From Heyndrickxia vini (lineage in GTDB: Bacteria > Bacillota > Bacilli > Bacillales > Bacillaceae_C): a stretch of DNA of 64,000 nt. Shown here piece by piece: positions 17,804-27,194 of the stretch. The position numbers and the translations under genes were made by a program. The stretch covers positions 1,952,653 through 2,016,652 of the forward strand of contig NZ_CP065425.1 in the NCBI RefSeq assembly GCF_016772275.1, given 5' to 3'. The notes beneath the pieces were generated by a model, which was given only the letters and a program-made list of their open reading frames with translations, did no database searches and was not told where the DNA came from. Numbering within the stretch: the stretch's first letter is position 1; each line of letters opens with the position of its first letter.

Positions 17804-18760
17804 TTGTTTAAAATGGCACAAAAGACAAAAGAAAAGGAAGCAAATCTGGAATTGCTTAAAGAACGAATTAAACAATTGGAAGAAGAAAAGAAAAATCGTG
17901 AATATGAGCATAGTGAATGGTTGAAAGAATTACATAGGGAATTATCTGATGCAATTGAACAACACGAACATGTTAATAATCAGCATAATCTTTTAGGTGC
18001 TTTGGTGAAAAAAATTGAGGCAAAGTTTGCTCTTGTTTCACAAATAAGTGATGAAACATCTACACAATCACTTCACCTATCTGAAAGAAGTGATTCGTTA
18101 AATCAATTATCGAATAAAATGGTTTCTCAGGCACAGGACGGTAGTAAATTTGTTACGAACGCTGAGGAAGTCATCAGACATTTAGGAGAACAAATTAATG
18201 AAACCCAAGAAAAAATGTTCCAATTAAGTGAAAGATCAAGTGAAATAAATTCAATTGTTCAAGTGATTAAAACAATTGCAGAGCAAACAAATTTATTAGC
18301 GTTAAACGCATCTATCGAGGCTGCTAGAGCTGGCGAACATGGAAAAGGTTTTGCTGTTGTAGCGTCTGAGGTCAGAAAATTAGCAGAAAGTACTGCAGAA
18401 AGTACAGAGCATATTAGTTCGCTAACACAAGCCGTTCAAATTGAAATAGCATCATCGCTTGAAGCAACACAAAAAAGTGCAAACCTAGTAACGGATGGTG
18501 TGAATGTAAGCGCTCAAGCGGCAACAAAAATTTCCGAAGTACTGCATTCGATAGAAAATAGCCAAAATAATATTGAAGAAATACAGCAAACAATTAAAGA
18601 GCAGGCGGAAAACGCATTAAAGGTTCGTAAAGAAGTTGAAGACGCAAATAGATTATTTGGAGAAGCACATGACACCATTATTCAACATATTGAAGATGCA
18701 AAAATTGTCGATAGTAAATTAGAACAGGGTATTCAACATTTACTTGGTCAGCAAAAATAG
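17804..18760 (+). CDS. Soluble methyl-accepting chemotaxis-type protein
   Basis: 318-aa cytoplasmic signal transducer. It has no transmembrane segment. The first 70 residues are a charged coiled coil ([20 protein letters not shown] region), followed by an MCP signalling domain whose conserved hairpin tip reads [20 protein letters not shown] then [14 protein letters not shown]. It should contact CheA/CheW. There is no recognisable ligand-binding (PAS, globin, CZB) domain, so the signal is unknown. The TTG start at 17804 follows AGGGGG. ATG 17813 is an alternative. It sits between divergent fnr and moeA, so a redox or anaerobic signal is plausible but unproven. Confidence 0.85.
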   Translation: MFKMAQKTKEKEANLELLKERIKQLEEEKKNREYEHSEWLKELHRELSDAIEQHEHVNNQHNLLGALVKKIEAKFALVSQISDETSTQSLHLSERSDSLNQLSNKMVSQAQDGSKFVTNAEEVIRHLGEQINETQEKMFQLSERSSEINSIVQVIKTIAEQTNLLALNASIEAARAGEHGKGFAVVASEVRKLAESTAESTEHISSLTQAVQIEIASSLEATQKSANLVTDGVNVSAQAATKISEVLHSIENSQNNIEEIQQTIKEQAENALKVRKEVEDANRLFGEAHDTIIQHIEDAKIVDSKLEQGIQHLLGQQK

Positions 18761-18818
18761 ATTTGTGATTTAACTTATTTACATTATTACGACAAATTTG
18801 GACAGGGGGTTCGAAATA

Positions 18819-20108
18819 GTGGAAAGACGCAAACCAATTTGGGTAAAAGATGCCATTGAGAAAGTAATGGAATGGAAACGTTTAGGAAGCATTGAATGGG
18901 TGTCAATCAATGAATGTGATAACCGATTTCTTGGTGAACCATTAATTTCAGATCATGATGTACCACATTTCGATCGCTCACCTTATGATGGCTTTGCAAT
19001 CCGATCGGAGGACACATTGCATGCAACCAGTGAAAATCCGGTCTGTTTCGAAGTAATTGATGAAATTGGAGCAGGCCAAGTGAGTCCGCTAAAAGTAGGT
19101 CCATTTCAGGCAATCCGAATAATGACGGGTGCAGCTCTCCCCCAAGGTGCTGACAGTGTCATTATGTTGGAACTTGTTAGAGAAAATCTAAAAGATAATA
19201 AAAAAACGATCATGATTAAAAGAAAAGTAAAAACTGGAGAAAATGTTTCATGTAAGGGCGAGGACGTAAAAAAAGGAGATCACTTAATCCAAAAGGGTTC
19301 AATTATTACCCCGGGAGTAAAAGCATTGTTGGCAACCTTTGGGTATAGTCGTGTTCCGGTTATAAAAAAACCTGTAATCGGAGTAATTGCAACAGGCAGC
19401 GAACTTTTGAATGTTGATGAACCGTTAGAGCATGGGAAAATCAGAAATAGTAATGGATATATGATTGAATCACAAATCATTCGAGCAGGCGCCGAAGTTA
19501 AAAAGTATGAAAATCGAGCTGACGAAATAGAGTCTCTTTATACCGCAATTGAAACAGCTTTATCAGAATGTGATTTTATCATTACAACAGGTGGAGTGTC
19601 AGTAGGTGATTACGATTATCTTCCTGAAATTTATAAACGTTTAGGTGCAAATATTCTTTTTAATAAAATTGCTATGCGACCTGGAAGTGTGACAACAGTA
19701 GCGAATATAGGTGATAAACTATTATTTGGATTATCTGGAAACCCTTCCGCCTGTTATGTTGGATTCGAATTATATGTCAGACCAATTATACGTTATTGGC
19801 TTCACTCGGACACACCATATTTAACAAAAGCAAAGGCAACATTACAAACAGATTTTCCTAAGCCAAATCCTTTTAATCGTTTTGTCCGTAGTCAAATAAA
19901 GTTCGTTAATGATCGATTAATTGTAGATCCGGTAGGTCTAGATAAATCAAATGTCGTTTCATCGATTGCATGGGCCAATTGTTTAATGGTTCTTCCAGGA
20001 GGTACACGGGGCTATAAAGCAGGGGACCTTGTTGATGTATTATTATTCGAGGATCAAACAGGAAGTGATGAACCATGGACAGAAGCCCGCAAATCTTCCA
20101 AATTGTAG
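18819..20108 (+). CDS. moeA: Molybdopterin molybdenumtransferase MoeA
   Basis: 429-aa enzyme that inserts molybdate into adenylated molybdopterin. N-terminal MoeA domains I/II contain FDRSPYDGFAIRSED and GAGQ. The central MoaB/MoCF-like domain carries TGSELL, NSNGYMIE, TTGGVSVGDYD and LSGNPSACYVGFEL. Domain IV forms the C-terminus. GTG 18819 is chosen because AGGGGG lies nine bases before it and the resulting VERRKPIW N-terminus fits the family. The TTG at 18798 lies upstream of that site. The 3' end overlaps mobB by 34 bases. Other Mo-cofactor genes are absent from this window. Confidence 0.93.
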   Translation: MERRKPIWVKDAIEKVMEWKRLGSIEWVSINECDNRFLGEPLISDHDVPHFDRSPYDGFAIRSEDTLHATSENPVCFEVIDEIGAGQVSPLKVGPFQAIRIMTGAALPQGADSVIMLELVRENLKDNKKTIMIKRKVKTGENVSCKGEDVKKGDHLIQKGSIITPGVKALLATFGYSRVPVIKKPVIGVIATGSELLNVDEPLEHGKIRNSNGYMIESQIIRAGAEVKKYENRADEIESLYTAIETALSECDFIITTGGVSVGDYDYLPEIYKRLGANILFNKIAMRPGSVTTVANIGDKLLFGLSGNPSACYVGFELYVRPIIRYWLHSDTPYLTKAKATLQTDFPKPNPFNRFVRSQIKFVNDRLIVDPVGLDKSNVVSSIAWANCLMVLPGGTRGYKAGDLVDVLLFEDQTGSDEPWTEARKSSKL

Positions 20109-20602
20109 GATTTCAAAATAGTGGAAAAACGACAGTAATTCAAGAATTCATTCGATATTGCACTCATCATAATTTAACGGTAGGTACAATAAAACACCAT
20201 GGTCATGGGGGAACACCAAGTACAACAAATGATCTAAAAGATACAGATAAGCATCGAATAGCTGGTTCTATGCTTACCGCCGTTGAGGGTAATGGTGCGC
20301 TATTATTACAAAATAGGGATCTAAAATGGACTATCCAAGATATATTAAAAATATATGAATTATTACCGTTAGACCTTATATTGCTTGAAGGATACAAATA
20401 TGAGCCATACCCTAAGGCAGTTATTATACGAAATAAAGAGGATACTAAACTTTTAAGCAAATTAAATAATATTCAAGCGGTGCTTACTTGGATACCACTT
20501 GAAAATTTTCAGTTATATCCCGTTTTTCCTATTAAAGAATATAAAATATTTCATGAGTGGTTATTTGAATTCTTATCAAACAAACGGTTAGATAAAAAGT
20601 AA
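20075..20602 (+). CDS. mobB: Molybdopterin-guanine dinucleotide biosynthesis adaptor MobB
   Basis: 175-aa P-loop GTPase that assists attachment of GMP to the molybdenum cofactor. The Walker A is GFQNSGKTT at residues 12-20. A basic TIKHHGHGG loop and the DLILLEGYKYEPYPK region match MobB. It overlaps the moeA 3' end by 34 bases, implying translational coupling. Length is normal for the family. Confidence 0.92.
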   Translation: MDRSPQIFQIVGFQNSGKTTVIQEFIRYCTHHNLTVGTIKHHGHGGTPSTTNDLKDTDKHRIAGSMLTAVEGNGALLLQNRDLKWTIQDILKIYELLPLDLILLEGYKYEPYPKAVIIRNKEDTKLLSKLNNIQAVLTWIPLENFQLYPVFPIKEYKIFHEWLFEFLSNKRLDKK

Positions 20603-20619
20603 GGGGTAACGATCGAAAA

Positions 20620-20634
20620 AAATAATGATTATCA
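20620..20634 (+). promoter_or_regulatory. Fur/PerR-type box upstream of the membrane protein gene
   Basis: AAATAATGATTATCA matches 13 of 15 positions of the 7-1-7 Fur-family core TGATAATNATTATCA (PerR-type TTATAATNATTATAA matches slightly less well). It lies 64 bp upstream of the next gene, ahead of overlapping TATGAT-like -10 sequences near 20650. The identity of the binding regulator is inferred. Confidence 0.5.
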
Positions 20635-20697
20635 TCAAATGCAGGGAAATATGATATGATTATTAGGGCAATTGTTACAATATTGGAGATGAAATAA

Positions 20698-21810
20698 TTG
20701 GTTTTTATAACTCTTCTTATGCTCTGTATTATCATCAAATTTTTTCTTTTCCATAGAAAACCTGCACCCACTGCAGCAGGAGCGATTGTTATGGCAATTG
20801 GCATTTTCGAATATGATGCCTTTAATAACTTTTTCCTCTTTAACACTGCAGGAAAAAAATATATTGCTTTTTTATTAGCTATCATTTGGTTATTCATTAT
20901 TAGTTCATATGCGAAATCATTATTTAATCACTCATTACGAAAAATGCATTTCCAAAATGAAATAAAAAGTTTTGCCATAGGAACTTGGGTTGCTGGAACA
21001 TCTGTTTGTTCAACTATTATTTATAATCAATTTTCCGAGCTGCAAGTTGTTTCAAAAATTATAATGATAGCCAATGGTTTATTTTGGGCGTATTTTATCT
21101 ATATTTGTATACGTAATTTCAAAAAACTAATGAAAAAAGATTTTTTTATAAACGCGCATGGAATTATTTTATTATCAACAGTTAGTACTCAATCATTAGT
21201 TGTTGGATTTACAAATATCTTTCGTGATAATTATTATATTCATATGATAAATGAATGCTTATTTTTCTTAGGAGTAGGTTTCTACATCCTTAGCTTAATG
21301 ATTATAATAAATCGATATTTTACATCCTATAAAACATTAGATATAAAAGTAGATTGGTATAACACCAACTGTGTTATCCACGGTGCAATGTCGATAACAG
21401 GATTAGCAGGGGTAATATCCCATACGATTCCCGCAAATGTAACAATACTTATGTGGTATTGGGTATTGGCATGGTTCATTCTAATAGAGTTCATAGAAAT
21501 TTATCGAGCATGTGTGCGTCTGAATCAAATGGGACTTATAAATGGATTGCTTAAATATGATGTATCTCAGTGGACAAGAAATTTTACATTTGGAATGTTA
21601 TTTGCATTTACATTAAAGTTACCAACGAACGAAATGCCACAATTTTTTATTATTATCCGTCAGTTTATCTTACATTATGGAGTGGTGGTAGTTCTTGTAT
21701 TATTACTTTGTGAAATGATTCTTTTTCTGAAGGAAAATATGACATTAAAATATTTAACATTAGTTTCATCTAGTGATACGACACAAAAGGAAAAATATAT
21801 TTCCAAATAA
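20698..21810 (+). CDS. Polytopic membrane protein, possibly TDT/TehA-like
   Basis: 370 aa with about ten hydrophobic segments spread along the whole length and short basic loops. I do not recognise a family motif with certainty. The segment order and the phrases FAIGTWVAGTSV and WTRNFTFGMLFAFTLKL faintly resemble the ten-helix TDT (tellurite/dicarboxylate/SLAC-type) channels. TTG 20698 has GGAGATG upstream. It has its own regulatory region with a Fur-family box and a terminator shared with ykuS, so it is separate from moeA-mobB. A role in metal or anion transport is a guess from the box. Confidence 0.6.
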   Translation: MVFITLLMLCIIIKFFLFHRKPAPTAAGAIVMAIGIFEYDAFNNFFLFNTAGKKYIAFLLAIIWLFIISSYAKSLFNHSLRKMHFQNEIKSFAIGTWVAGTSVCSTIIYNQFSELQVVSKIIMIANGLFWAYFIYICIRNFKKLMKKDFFINAHGIILLSTVSTQSLVVGFTNIFRDNYYIHMINECLFFLGVGFYILSLMIIINRYFTSYKTLDIKVDWYNTNCVIHGAMSITGLAGVISHTIPANVTILMWYWVLAWFILIEFIEIYRACVRLNQMGLINGLLKYDVSQWTRNFTFGMLFAFTLKLPTNEMPQFFIIIRQFILHYGVVVVLVLLLCEMILFLKENMTLKYLTLVSSSDTTQKEKYISK

Positions 21811-21840
21811 AGAAACTGGCTGATAACACCAGTTTCTTTA
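21808..21840. terminator. Bidirectional terminator between the membrane protein gene and ykuS
   Basis: TAAAGAAACTGG/CCAGTTTCTTTA, a perfect 12-bp stem with nine-base loop between converging genes. Confidence 0.87.
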
Positions 21841-21856
21841 TTGTTCCTTTAAATAA

Positions 21857-22099
21857 CTATGGAAGTTTACTTTCTACTTGATGACATATTTCATCAGCAG
21901 AAAGACCCGTTGCATCTATAACTGAACCTTCTATAATAACATCTTGGATTCCCATTACATTATTATCTCCGCCAGTTACAACACAACAGTCGCAGCCTTT
22001 TGCATCTTGTTCATTTTTAAGTTCAACAACTTCGTATCCTTTTTGTTTAAGTGCTTCAGACACATTTGAAAGTGATTGCTCAACACCAATTTTAGTCAT
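21857..22099 (-). CDS. ykuS: UPF0180 family protein YkuS
   Basis: 80-aa cytoplasmic protein of unknown function, conserved in Bacillaceae. The [19 protein letters not shown] start, the cysteine-rich [19 protein letters not shown] centre and the [14 protein letters not shown]-terminus match YkuS closely. The ATG at 22099 has GGAGG eight bases upstream. The GTG at 22108 abuts that site and is rejected. The CxCC motif suggests redox or metal chemistry, not demonstrated. Confidence 0.88.
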   Translation of the reverse strand: MTKIGVEQSLSNVSEALKQKGYEVVELKNEQDAKGCDCCVVTGGDNNVMGIQDVIIEGSVIDATGLSADEICHQVESKLP

Positions 22100-22168
22100 A
22101 ATTGACACCTCCTCATTATAAAATGCCTAATTTAACGCAGAATTATTCCTAAAAATGTGTATCTGAAG

Positions 22169-22297
22169 TTATCTTCCGTGTTTTTTTCTTGCTGCATCAG
22201 CTTCATATTGTCCAGTCTCCACAGTTGTCGTTCCTTGTCCTTTTACATTAGGATTACTTAATCCCGTTTTAGAAGGATCTTTTTTTCTTTTGCCCAT
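22169..22297 (-). CDS. YuzL-like small basic protein (42 aa)
   Basis: 42-codon gene with a strong GGAGGTG site seven bases before ATG 22297. The product MGKRKKDPSKTGLSNPNV then KGQGTTTVETGQYEADA and ends ARKKHGR. The N-terminal basic KRKKDPSKxG, the central xGxGTTxxE and the basic tail resemble the YuzL family of small Bacillus proteins. Composition (Gly, Lys, Thr, no Cys/Trp) is reminiscent of minor small acid-soluble spore proteins, but expression in spores is not shown by the sequence. Confidence 0.7.
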   Translation of the reverse strand: MGKRKKDPSKTGLSNPNVKGQGTTTVETGQYEADAARKKHGR

Positions 22298-22434
22298 ACA
22301 ATCACCTCCAATACTATTTTCTAACACTTTCAAAATAGTATGTATGTATCAATTTTGAAAAAATTTATTTCGAGTTACAAAAAAAGTTGTATAATCTATT
22401 TATAAAAAATGCAAATTGGAAAGAGAGATGTTTA

Positions 22435-23658
22435 ATGGCAGTTGCAGCGAAGCACAATAAGCAAAATATCGGATTAAATACGATTTACGGAATATTATTT
22501 GCTATTAGTACTGGGCATTTTTTTAATGATTCCATACAAGCTGTAGTTCCAGCAATGTTTCCAATATTGGAGAAAACGCTAAGTTTAAGTTATTCACAAA
22601 TAGGGTGGATAGCCTTTGTTGTAAATATGACTTCTTCTGTTATGCAGCCTGTATTTGGGTATTATGCGGATAAAAGACCAACCCCTTTCTTACTTCCGTT
22701 AGGAATGTTAATGAGTATGATTGGACTTATTGGCTTTGGTCTGTCCCCAAATTTCTATGTCATTTTATGTTCGGTATTTTTTATTGGAATTGGTTCTGCT
22801 GTATTTCACCCGGAAGGTTCCAGAGTAGCTTTTATGGCAGCGGGAGGTAAACGGGGATTAGCCCAATCCATCTATCAAGTTGGTGGTAATTTTGGTCAAT
22901 CATTGGCTCCGGTATTTACTGCTCTAATATTTTATCCTTTCGGTCAACAAGGTATATTATCATTTACCTTTGTTGCAGCAATGGGAATTGTTCTGCTGAC
23001 TTACGTATCAAAATGGTATAGGAATCAAATAATCAGTGGATTGAAAACAAAGAAGAAGACTGTGTCAATTTCTCAAAAAACGATCCATCCAAAAATTAAA
23101 ACAGCTATGGCATTATTAGTTTTTATTGTTTTTGCACGCTCTTGGTATTCGGCAGGAATTTCGAATTTTTATCAATTTTACTTAATTGAGGATTATGGAA
23201 TTAGTATAACAAAAGCTCAAATATATATATTTGTTTTTATGCTAGCTGGAGTTTTAGGGACATTTTTAGGAGGTCCATTAGCAGACCGCTTTGGAAAACG
23301 AAATATAATTTTGTTTTCGCTTGTCGGTGCTGCTCCGTTAACACTTATCCTTCCATATGTACCATTATTCTTGGTCATCCCTATGTTTTTCTTAATAGGA
23401 TTTATCGTAACTTCAAGCTTTAGTGTGACAGTTGTGTATGCTCAAGAACTTATGCCACAAAAAATTGGAATGGTTTCCGGATTAATTGTCGGTCTTGCTT
23501 TCGGTATGGGGGCAATCGGAGCAGTAATTTATGGGAATCTAGCAGATTTATTTAGTATAAAATTTGTGATGATTTTTTGTAGTTTTCTTCCTTTGTTCGG
23601 ATTATTAACATTCTTATTACCAAGTGATAAGAAAGTACGTGAGCTTAACGAAAACTAG
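22435..23658 (+). CDS. MFS transporter, Fsr (fosmidomycin resistance)-like
   Basis: 407-aa, 12-helix major facilitator. The Fsr-type signatures are GHFFNDSIQAVVPAMFP near the N-terminus and GSAVFHPEGSRVAFMA and SIYQVGGNFGQSLAP in helices 4-5. A basic cytoplasmic loop lies between helices 6 and 7. The ATG at 22435 is chosen. A TATAAT at 22390-22395 lies just where an upstream start (22387) would place coding sequence, so that start is unlikely. The natural substrate is unknown. Fsr-type proteins export fosmidomycin-like compounds when overexpressed. Confidence 0.85.
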   Translation: MAVAAKHNKQNIGLNTIYGILFAISTGHFFNDSIQAVVPAMFPILEKTLSLSYSQIGWIAFVVNMTSSVMQPVFGYYADKRPTPFLLPLGMLMSMIGLIGFGLSPNFYVILCSVFFIGIGSAVFHPEGSRVAFMAAGGKRGLAQSIYQVGGNFGQSLAPVFTALIFYPFGQQGILSFTFVAAMGIVLLTYVSKWYRNQIISGLKTKKKTVSISQKTIHPKIKTAMALLVFIVFARSWYSAGISNFYQFYLIEDYGISITKAQIYIFVFMLAGVLGTFLGGPLADRFGKRNIILFSLVGAAPLTLILPYVPLFLVIPMFFLIGFIVTSSFSVTVVYAQELMPQKIGMVSGLIVGLAFGMGAIGAVIYGNLADLFSIKFVMIFCSFLPLFGLLTFLLPSDKKVRELNEN

Positions 23659-23739
23659 TAAATAAAGGTGCCAATCCATTTTTCGAGATAAAACTATGGT
23701 ATATTAGACTGTACATAGTAAGTAAAGGAGTTTAGAAAA

Positions 23740-25926
23740 ATGGCAAAAAGTGTAGTGATCGCTGAGAAACCCTCAGTTGCTCGTGATATAGCAAATGTAT
23801 TGAAATGTACAAAGAAAGGAAATGGATTTATTGAAGGTGACAAGTATATCGTTACTTGGGCTTTGGGACATTTAGTGACTTTAGCAGACCCTGAGGCATA
23901 TGATCAAAAGTATAAATCATGGAATCTTGAAGATCTTCCGATGCTTCCTGAACGCATGAAATTAGTAGTTATTAAGCAAACTGGAAAGCAATTTAATGCT
24001 GTAAAAGCACAATTAAATCGTAGTGATGTAAATGAAGTTATCGTGGCTACTGATGCTGGGCGAGAAGGAGAATTAGTAGCACGTTGGATAATTGATAAAA
24101 CGAAAGTGCATAAGCCAATCAAACGTCTGTGGATTTCCTCTGTAACGGATAAAGCGATAAAAGACGGATTCAACAATTTAAAGCCCGGCAAGGCGTATGA
24201 AAACTTATATGCCTCGGCAGTGGCGCGTTCGGAAGCGGATTGGTACATTGGTTTAAATGCCACACGTGCCCTAACAACAAAGTTTAATGCACAGTTAAAC
24301 TGCGGCCGTGTACAAACACCAACAGTTGCTATGGTTGCGGCACGTGAAGATGAAATAAAGAATTTTAAACCGCAAAATTATTATGGAATTGAAGCTCGAA
24401 CAGATGATGTTAAATTAACATGGCAAGATGTGAATGGTAATAGTCGAAGCTTTAGTAAAGAAAAAATCGATAAAATCATTCAATCACTTGGAAGAAAAGA
24501 CGCGACTGTTATTGCCATCGACCGAAAACATAAGAAAACATTCTCACCAGCTTTATATGATTTAACAGAATTACAACGTGACGCTAATAAAATCTTCGGT
24601 TATTCAGCTAAAGAAACATTGAATATTATGCAAAAGCTGTATGAGCAACATAAAGTTTTAACCTATCCTCGTACGGATTCACGCTATTTATCAACGGACA
24701 TCGTTAGTACGCTTCCAGAACGATTAAAAGCATGTAGTGTAGGAGAATATCGTCCGCTTGCAAGTAAGATTTTAAAGAAGCCTATTAAAGCTACAAAGGC
24801 ATTCGTTGATGATAGTAAGGTAAGTGATCACCATGCCATCATTCCTACTGAAGGATATGTGAAATTCTCCGCATTTACGGATAAAGAACGTAAAATATAT
24901 GACCTTGTTGTGAAACGCTTCTTAGCCGTCTTGTTCCCAGCTTTTGAATATGAACAGTTAACCGTGCAAGCCAAAATTGGCGAAGAAAAATTCATTGCTA
25001 AAGGGAAAACAGTTACTAATGCTGGCTGGAAGGAAGTATATGATAACCGTTTTGATGATGAGGAATCTGCAGATGATGTGATAGAGCAATTATTGCCGCG
25101 TCTTGAAAAAGGTGATGTAATAAAAACAAAATTAATCAACCAAACTGCGGGTCAAACAAAGCCACCAGCACGTTTTACTGAAGCTACCTTACTTTCCGCC
25201 ATGGAAAACCCAGCGAGATTCATGGATACGAAAGACAAGAAACTTACGGACACGTTAAAATCAACAGGCGGCCTCGGTACAGTTGCAACACGTGCAGATA
25301 TTATTGAAAAGTTATTTAATTCCTTCCTAATCGAAAAACGTGGTGGAAAAGAAATTTTTATCACTTCTAAAGGACGACAACTATTAGATTTAGTACCGGG
25401 AGAATTAAAATCGCCGGCGACAACTGCTGAGTGGGAACAAAAACTCGAACTGATAGCCAAAGGGAAACTTAAAAAAGCAGTTTTTATTAACGAAATGAAG
25501 GAACACACAAAAGAAATAGTAGCTGAAATTAAAGCAAGTAATAAAAAGTATAAACACGATAATATTTCAACAAAGTCGTGTCCTGAATGTGGTAAGCCAA
25601 TGTTAGAGGTAAACGGTAAAAAAGGAAAAATGCTTGTATGCCAAGATCGTGAATGCGGATTTAAAAAGAACATCGCACGGTTAACCAATGCACGATGCCC
25701 GCAATGCAAAAAGAAAATGGAACTTCGAGGTGAAGGCAAAGGCCAAGTGTTCGCATGTAAATGTGGGTATCGTGAAAAACTTTCTGCTTTCGAAGAACGA
25801 CGTAAAAAAGAATCTTCAGGGAAAGTGGATAAACGTACCGTTCAGAAATACATGAAACAGCAAAAAGAAGAAGAGCCAATAAATAATGCACTTGCAGAGG
25901 CATTGAAGGGATTTAAATTCAAGTAA
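23740..25926 (+). CDS. topB: DNA topoisomerase III (first copy, chromosomal Bacillus type)
   Basis: 728-aa type IA topoisomerase that decatenates and relaxes negatively supercoiled DNA. The Toprim domain starts VVIAEKPSVARDIANVL and includes TDAGREGEL. The active-site tyrosine is Y309 in LTYPRTDSRYL. SEADWYIGLNATRALT and GRVQTPTVAMV are conserved. The C-terminus holds two zinc-ribbon-like elements, CPECGKPM...CQDRECGF and CPQCKKKM...CKCGY, then a charged tail. The ribosome site AAAGGAG precedes ATG. Domain order and length match B. subtilis TopB. A second, diverged copy lies at 40.2 kb. Confidence 0.95.
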   Translation: MAKSVVIAEKPSVARDIANVLKCTKKGNGFIEGDKYIVTWALGHLVTLADPEAYDQKYKSWNLEDLPMLPERMKLVVIKQTGKQFNAVKAQLNRSDVNEVIVATDAGREGELVARWIIDKTKVHKPIKRLWISSVTDKAIKDGFNNLKPGKAYENLYASAVARSEADWYIGLNATRALTTKFNAQLNCGRVQTPTVAMVAAREDEIKNFKPQNYYGIEARTDDVKLTWQDVNGNSRSFSKEKIDKIIQSLGRKDATVIAIDRKHKKTFSPALYDLTELQRDANKIFGYSAKETLNIMQKLYEQHKVLTYPRTDSRYLSTDIVSTLPERLKACSVGEYRPLASKILKKPIKATKAFVDDSKVSDHHAIIPTEGYVKFSAFTDKERKIYDLVVKRFLAVLFPAFEYEQLTVQAKIGEEKFIAKGKTVTNAGWKEVYDNRFDDEESADDVIEQLLPRLEKGDVIKTKLINQTAGQTKPPARFTEATLLSAMENPARFMDTKDKKLTDTLKSTGGLGTVATRADIIEKLFNSFLIEKRGGKEIFITSKGRQLLDLVPGELKSPATTAEWEQKLELIAKGKLKKAVFINEMKEHTKEIVAEIKASNKKYKHDNISTKSCPECGKPMLEVNGKKGKMLVCQDRECGFKKNIARLTNARCPQCKKKMELRGEGKGQVFACKCGYREKLSAFEERRKKESSGKVDKRTVQKYMKQQKEEEPINNALAEALKGFKFK

Positions 25927-26054
25927 GATGTGTTAATCAAAAAACATCTTGCAGGAATAACATAAATTGTATAAAATGTACTATTGTAAGAGAAAAGTGT
26001 ACAACCTAAATACATTTATATCTTGCAAATATAAATAGATAGGTGGTAGCATCG

Positions 26055-27029
26055 ATGAGTGAAACAAAACCATATCGAGTGTTATTGTATTATTTTTATA
26101 CAAAAATTGAGGATCCCGAAGAATTTGCAGCAAATCATTTAGCTTTTTGTAAGGATTTAAACTTGAAAGGTAGAATTCTTGTTGCTGAAGAGGGGATTAA
26201 TGGTACTGTATCAGGTACAGTAGAACAAACAGATCAATATATGAATATGATGAAAAATGATCCTCGATTCGATGGGATTGTATTTAAAGTGGATGAAGCA
26301 GATGGGCATGCATTTAAAAAAATGCATGTAAGACCAAGAAAAGAGCTTGTAACTTTACGTTTGGAAGATGATATAAATCCAAATGAACTAACTGGAAAAT
26401 ATTATAGTCCAAAAGAGTTTTTTGAAGCGATGCAAGATGAAGATACAATTGTTTTAGATGCTAGAAATGATTATGAATATGATCTCGGTCATTTTAGAGG
26501 GGCTATTCGTCCTGATATTGAAACATTTAGAGAACTTCCAGATTGGGTTCGCGAGAATAAAGATCAATTAGCCGGTAAAAAAATATTAACTTATTGTACT
26601 GGTGGCATTCGTTGTGAAAAATTCTCTGGCTGGTTAGTTAGAGAAGGCTTTGAAGATGTTGCACAACTTCATGGAGGAATTGTCTCTTATGGGAAAGATC
26701 CCGAAGTGAAAGGTGAACTTTGGGATGGACAATGCTATGTATTCGATGAGCGTATTGCGGTTCCAATTAATCACAAAGAACATGTTGTTGTTGGAAAAGA
26801 TTATTTTACAGGTGAACCATGTGAACGCTATGTAAATTGTGCAAACCCCGAATGTAATCGTCAAATGTTGTGTTCGGAAGAAAATGAACATAAATATTTA
26901 CGCAGTTGCTCACATGAATGTCGAATACATCCAAGAAACCTTTATATAAAAGAACATGAATTAACAAAAGAAGAAGTGGAAAGCAGACTTCAAAAACTTG
27001 AAGAAGAGAAAACAGTAACTTTAGGTTAA
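26055..27029 (+). CDS. trhO: tRNA uridine(34) hydroxylase TrhO (YceA/YbfQ family)
   Basis: 324-aa rhodanese-family enzyme that hydroxylates U34 in the anticodon of several tRNAs (ho5U formation). The N-terminal ferredoxin-like domain ([15 protein letters not shown]) is followed by the rhodanese domain ([22 protein letters not shown]) with the active-site loop [14 protein letters not shown] cysteine-rich C-terminal zinc-binding region ([17 protein letters not shown]) follows. ATG 26055 has AGGTGG at correct distance. The GTG at 26043 is part of that site. A single gene with its own terminator. Confidence 0.93.
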   Translation: MSETKPYRVLLYYFYTKIEDPEEFAANHLAFCKDLNLKGRILVAEEGINGTVSGTVEQTDQYMNMMKNDPRFDGIVFKVDEADGHAFKKMHVRPRKELVTLRLEDDINPNELTGKYYSPKEFFEAMQDEDTIVLDARNDYEYDLGHFRGAIRPDIETFRELPDWVRENKDQLAGKKILTYCTGGIRCEKFSGWLVREGFEDVAQLHGGIVSYGKDPEVKGELWDGQCYVFDERIAVPINHKEHVVVGKDYFTGEPCERYVNCANPECNRQMLCSEENEHKYLRSCSHECRIHPRNLYIKEHELTKEEVESRLQKLEEEKTVTLG

Positions 27030-27048
27030 CGTATTATGAAAAAAAACG

Positions 27049-27078
27049 CTCAAGTAGTAGTACTTGAGCTATTTTTTT
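27049..27078 (+). terminator. Terminator of trhO
   Basis: GCTCAAGTA/TACTTGAGC stem, four-base loop, then TATTTTTTT. Confidence 0.88.
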
Positions 27079-27194
27079 ACGAAAATGCCCAAAGTGAATA
27101 AATTTTCTTCAATTAATTAAAATACATAATGATTTTCTGTACTTTACATTTTGTTACGAAGCTTTTTTTTCAAAGTAAGAAAGATGGTGTTTCC

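Noticed and set aside
25152-25739. 195-codon open frame on the minus strand
   Set aside because: It lies wholly antisense to the first topoisomerase III gene, whose motifs are intact. Composition is Ser/Phe-rich, as in reverse-complement shadows.
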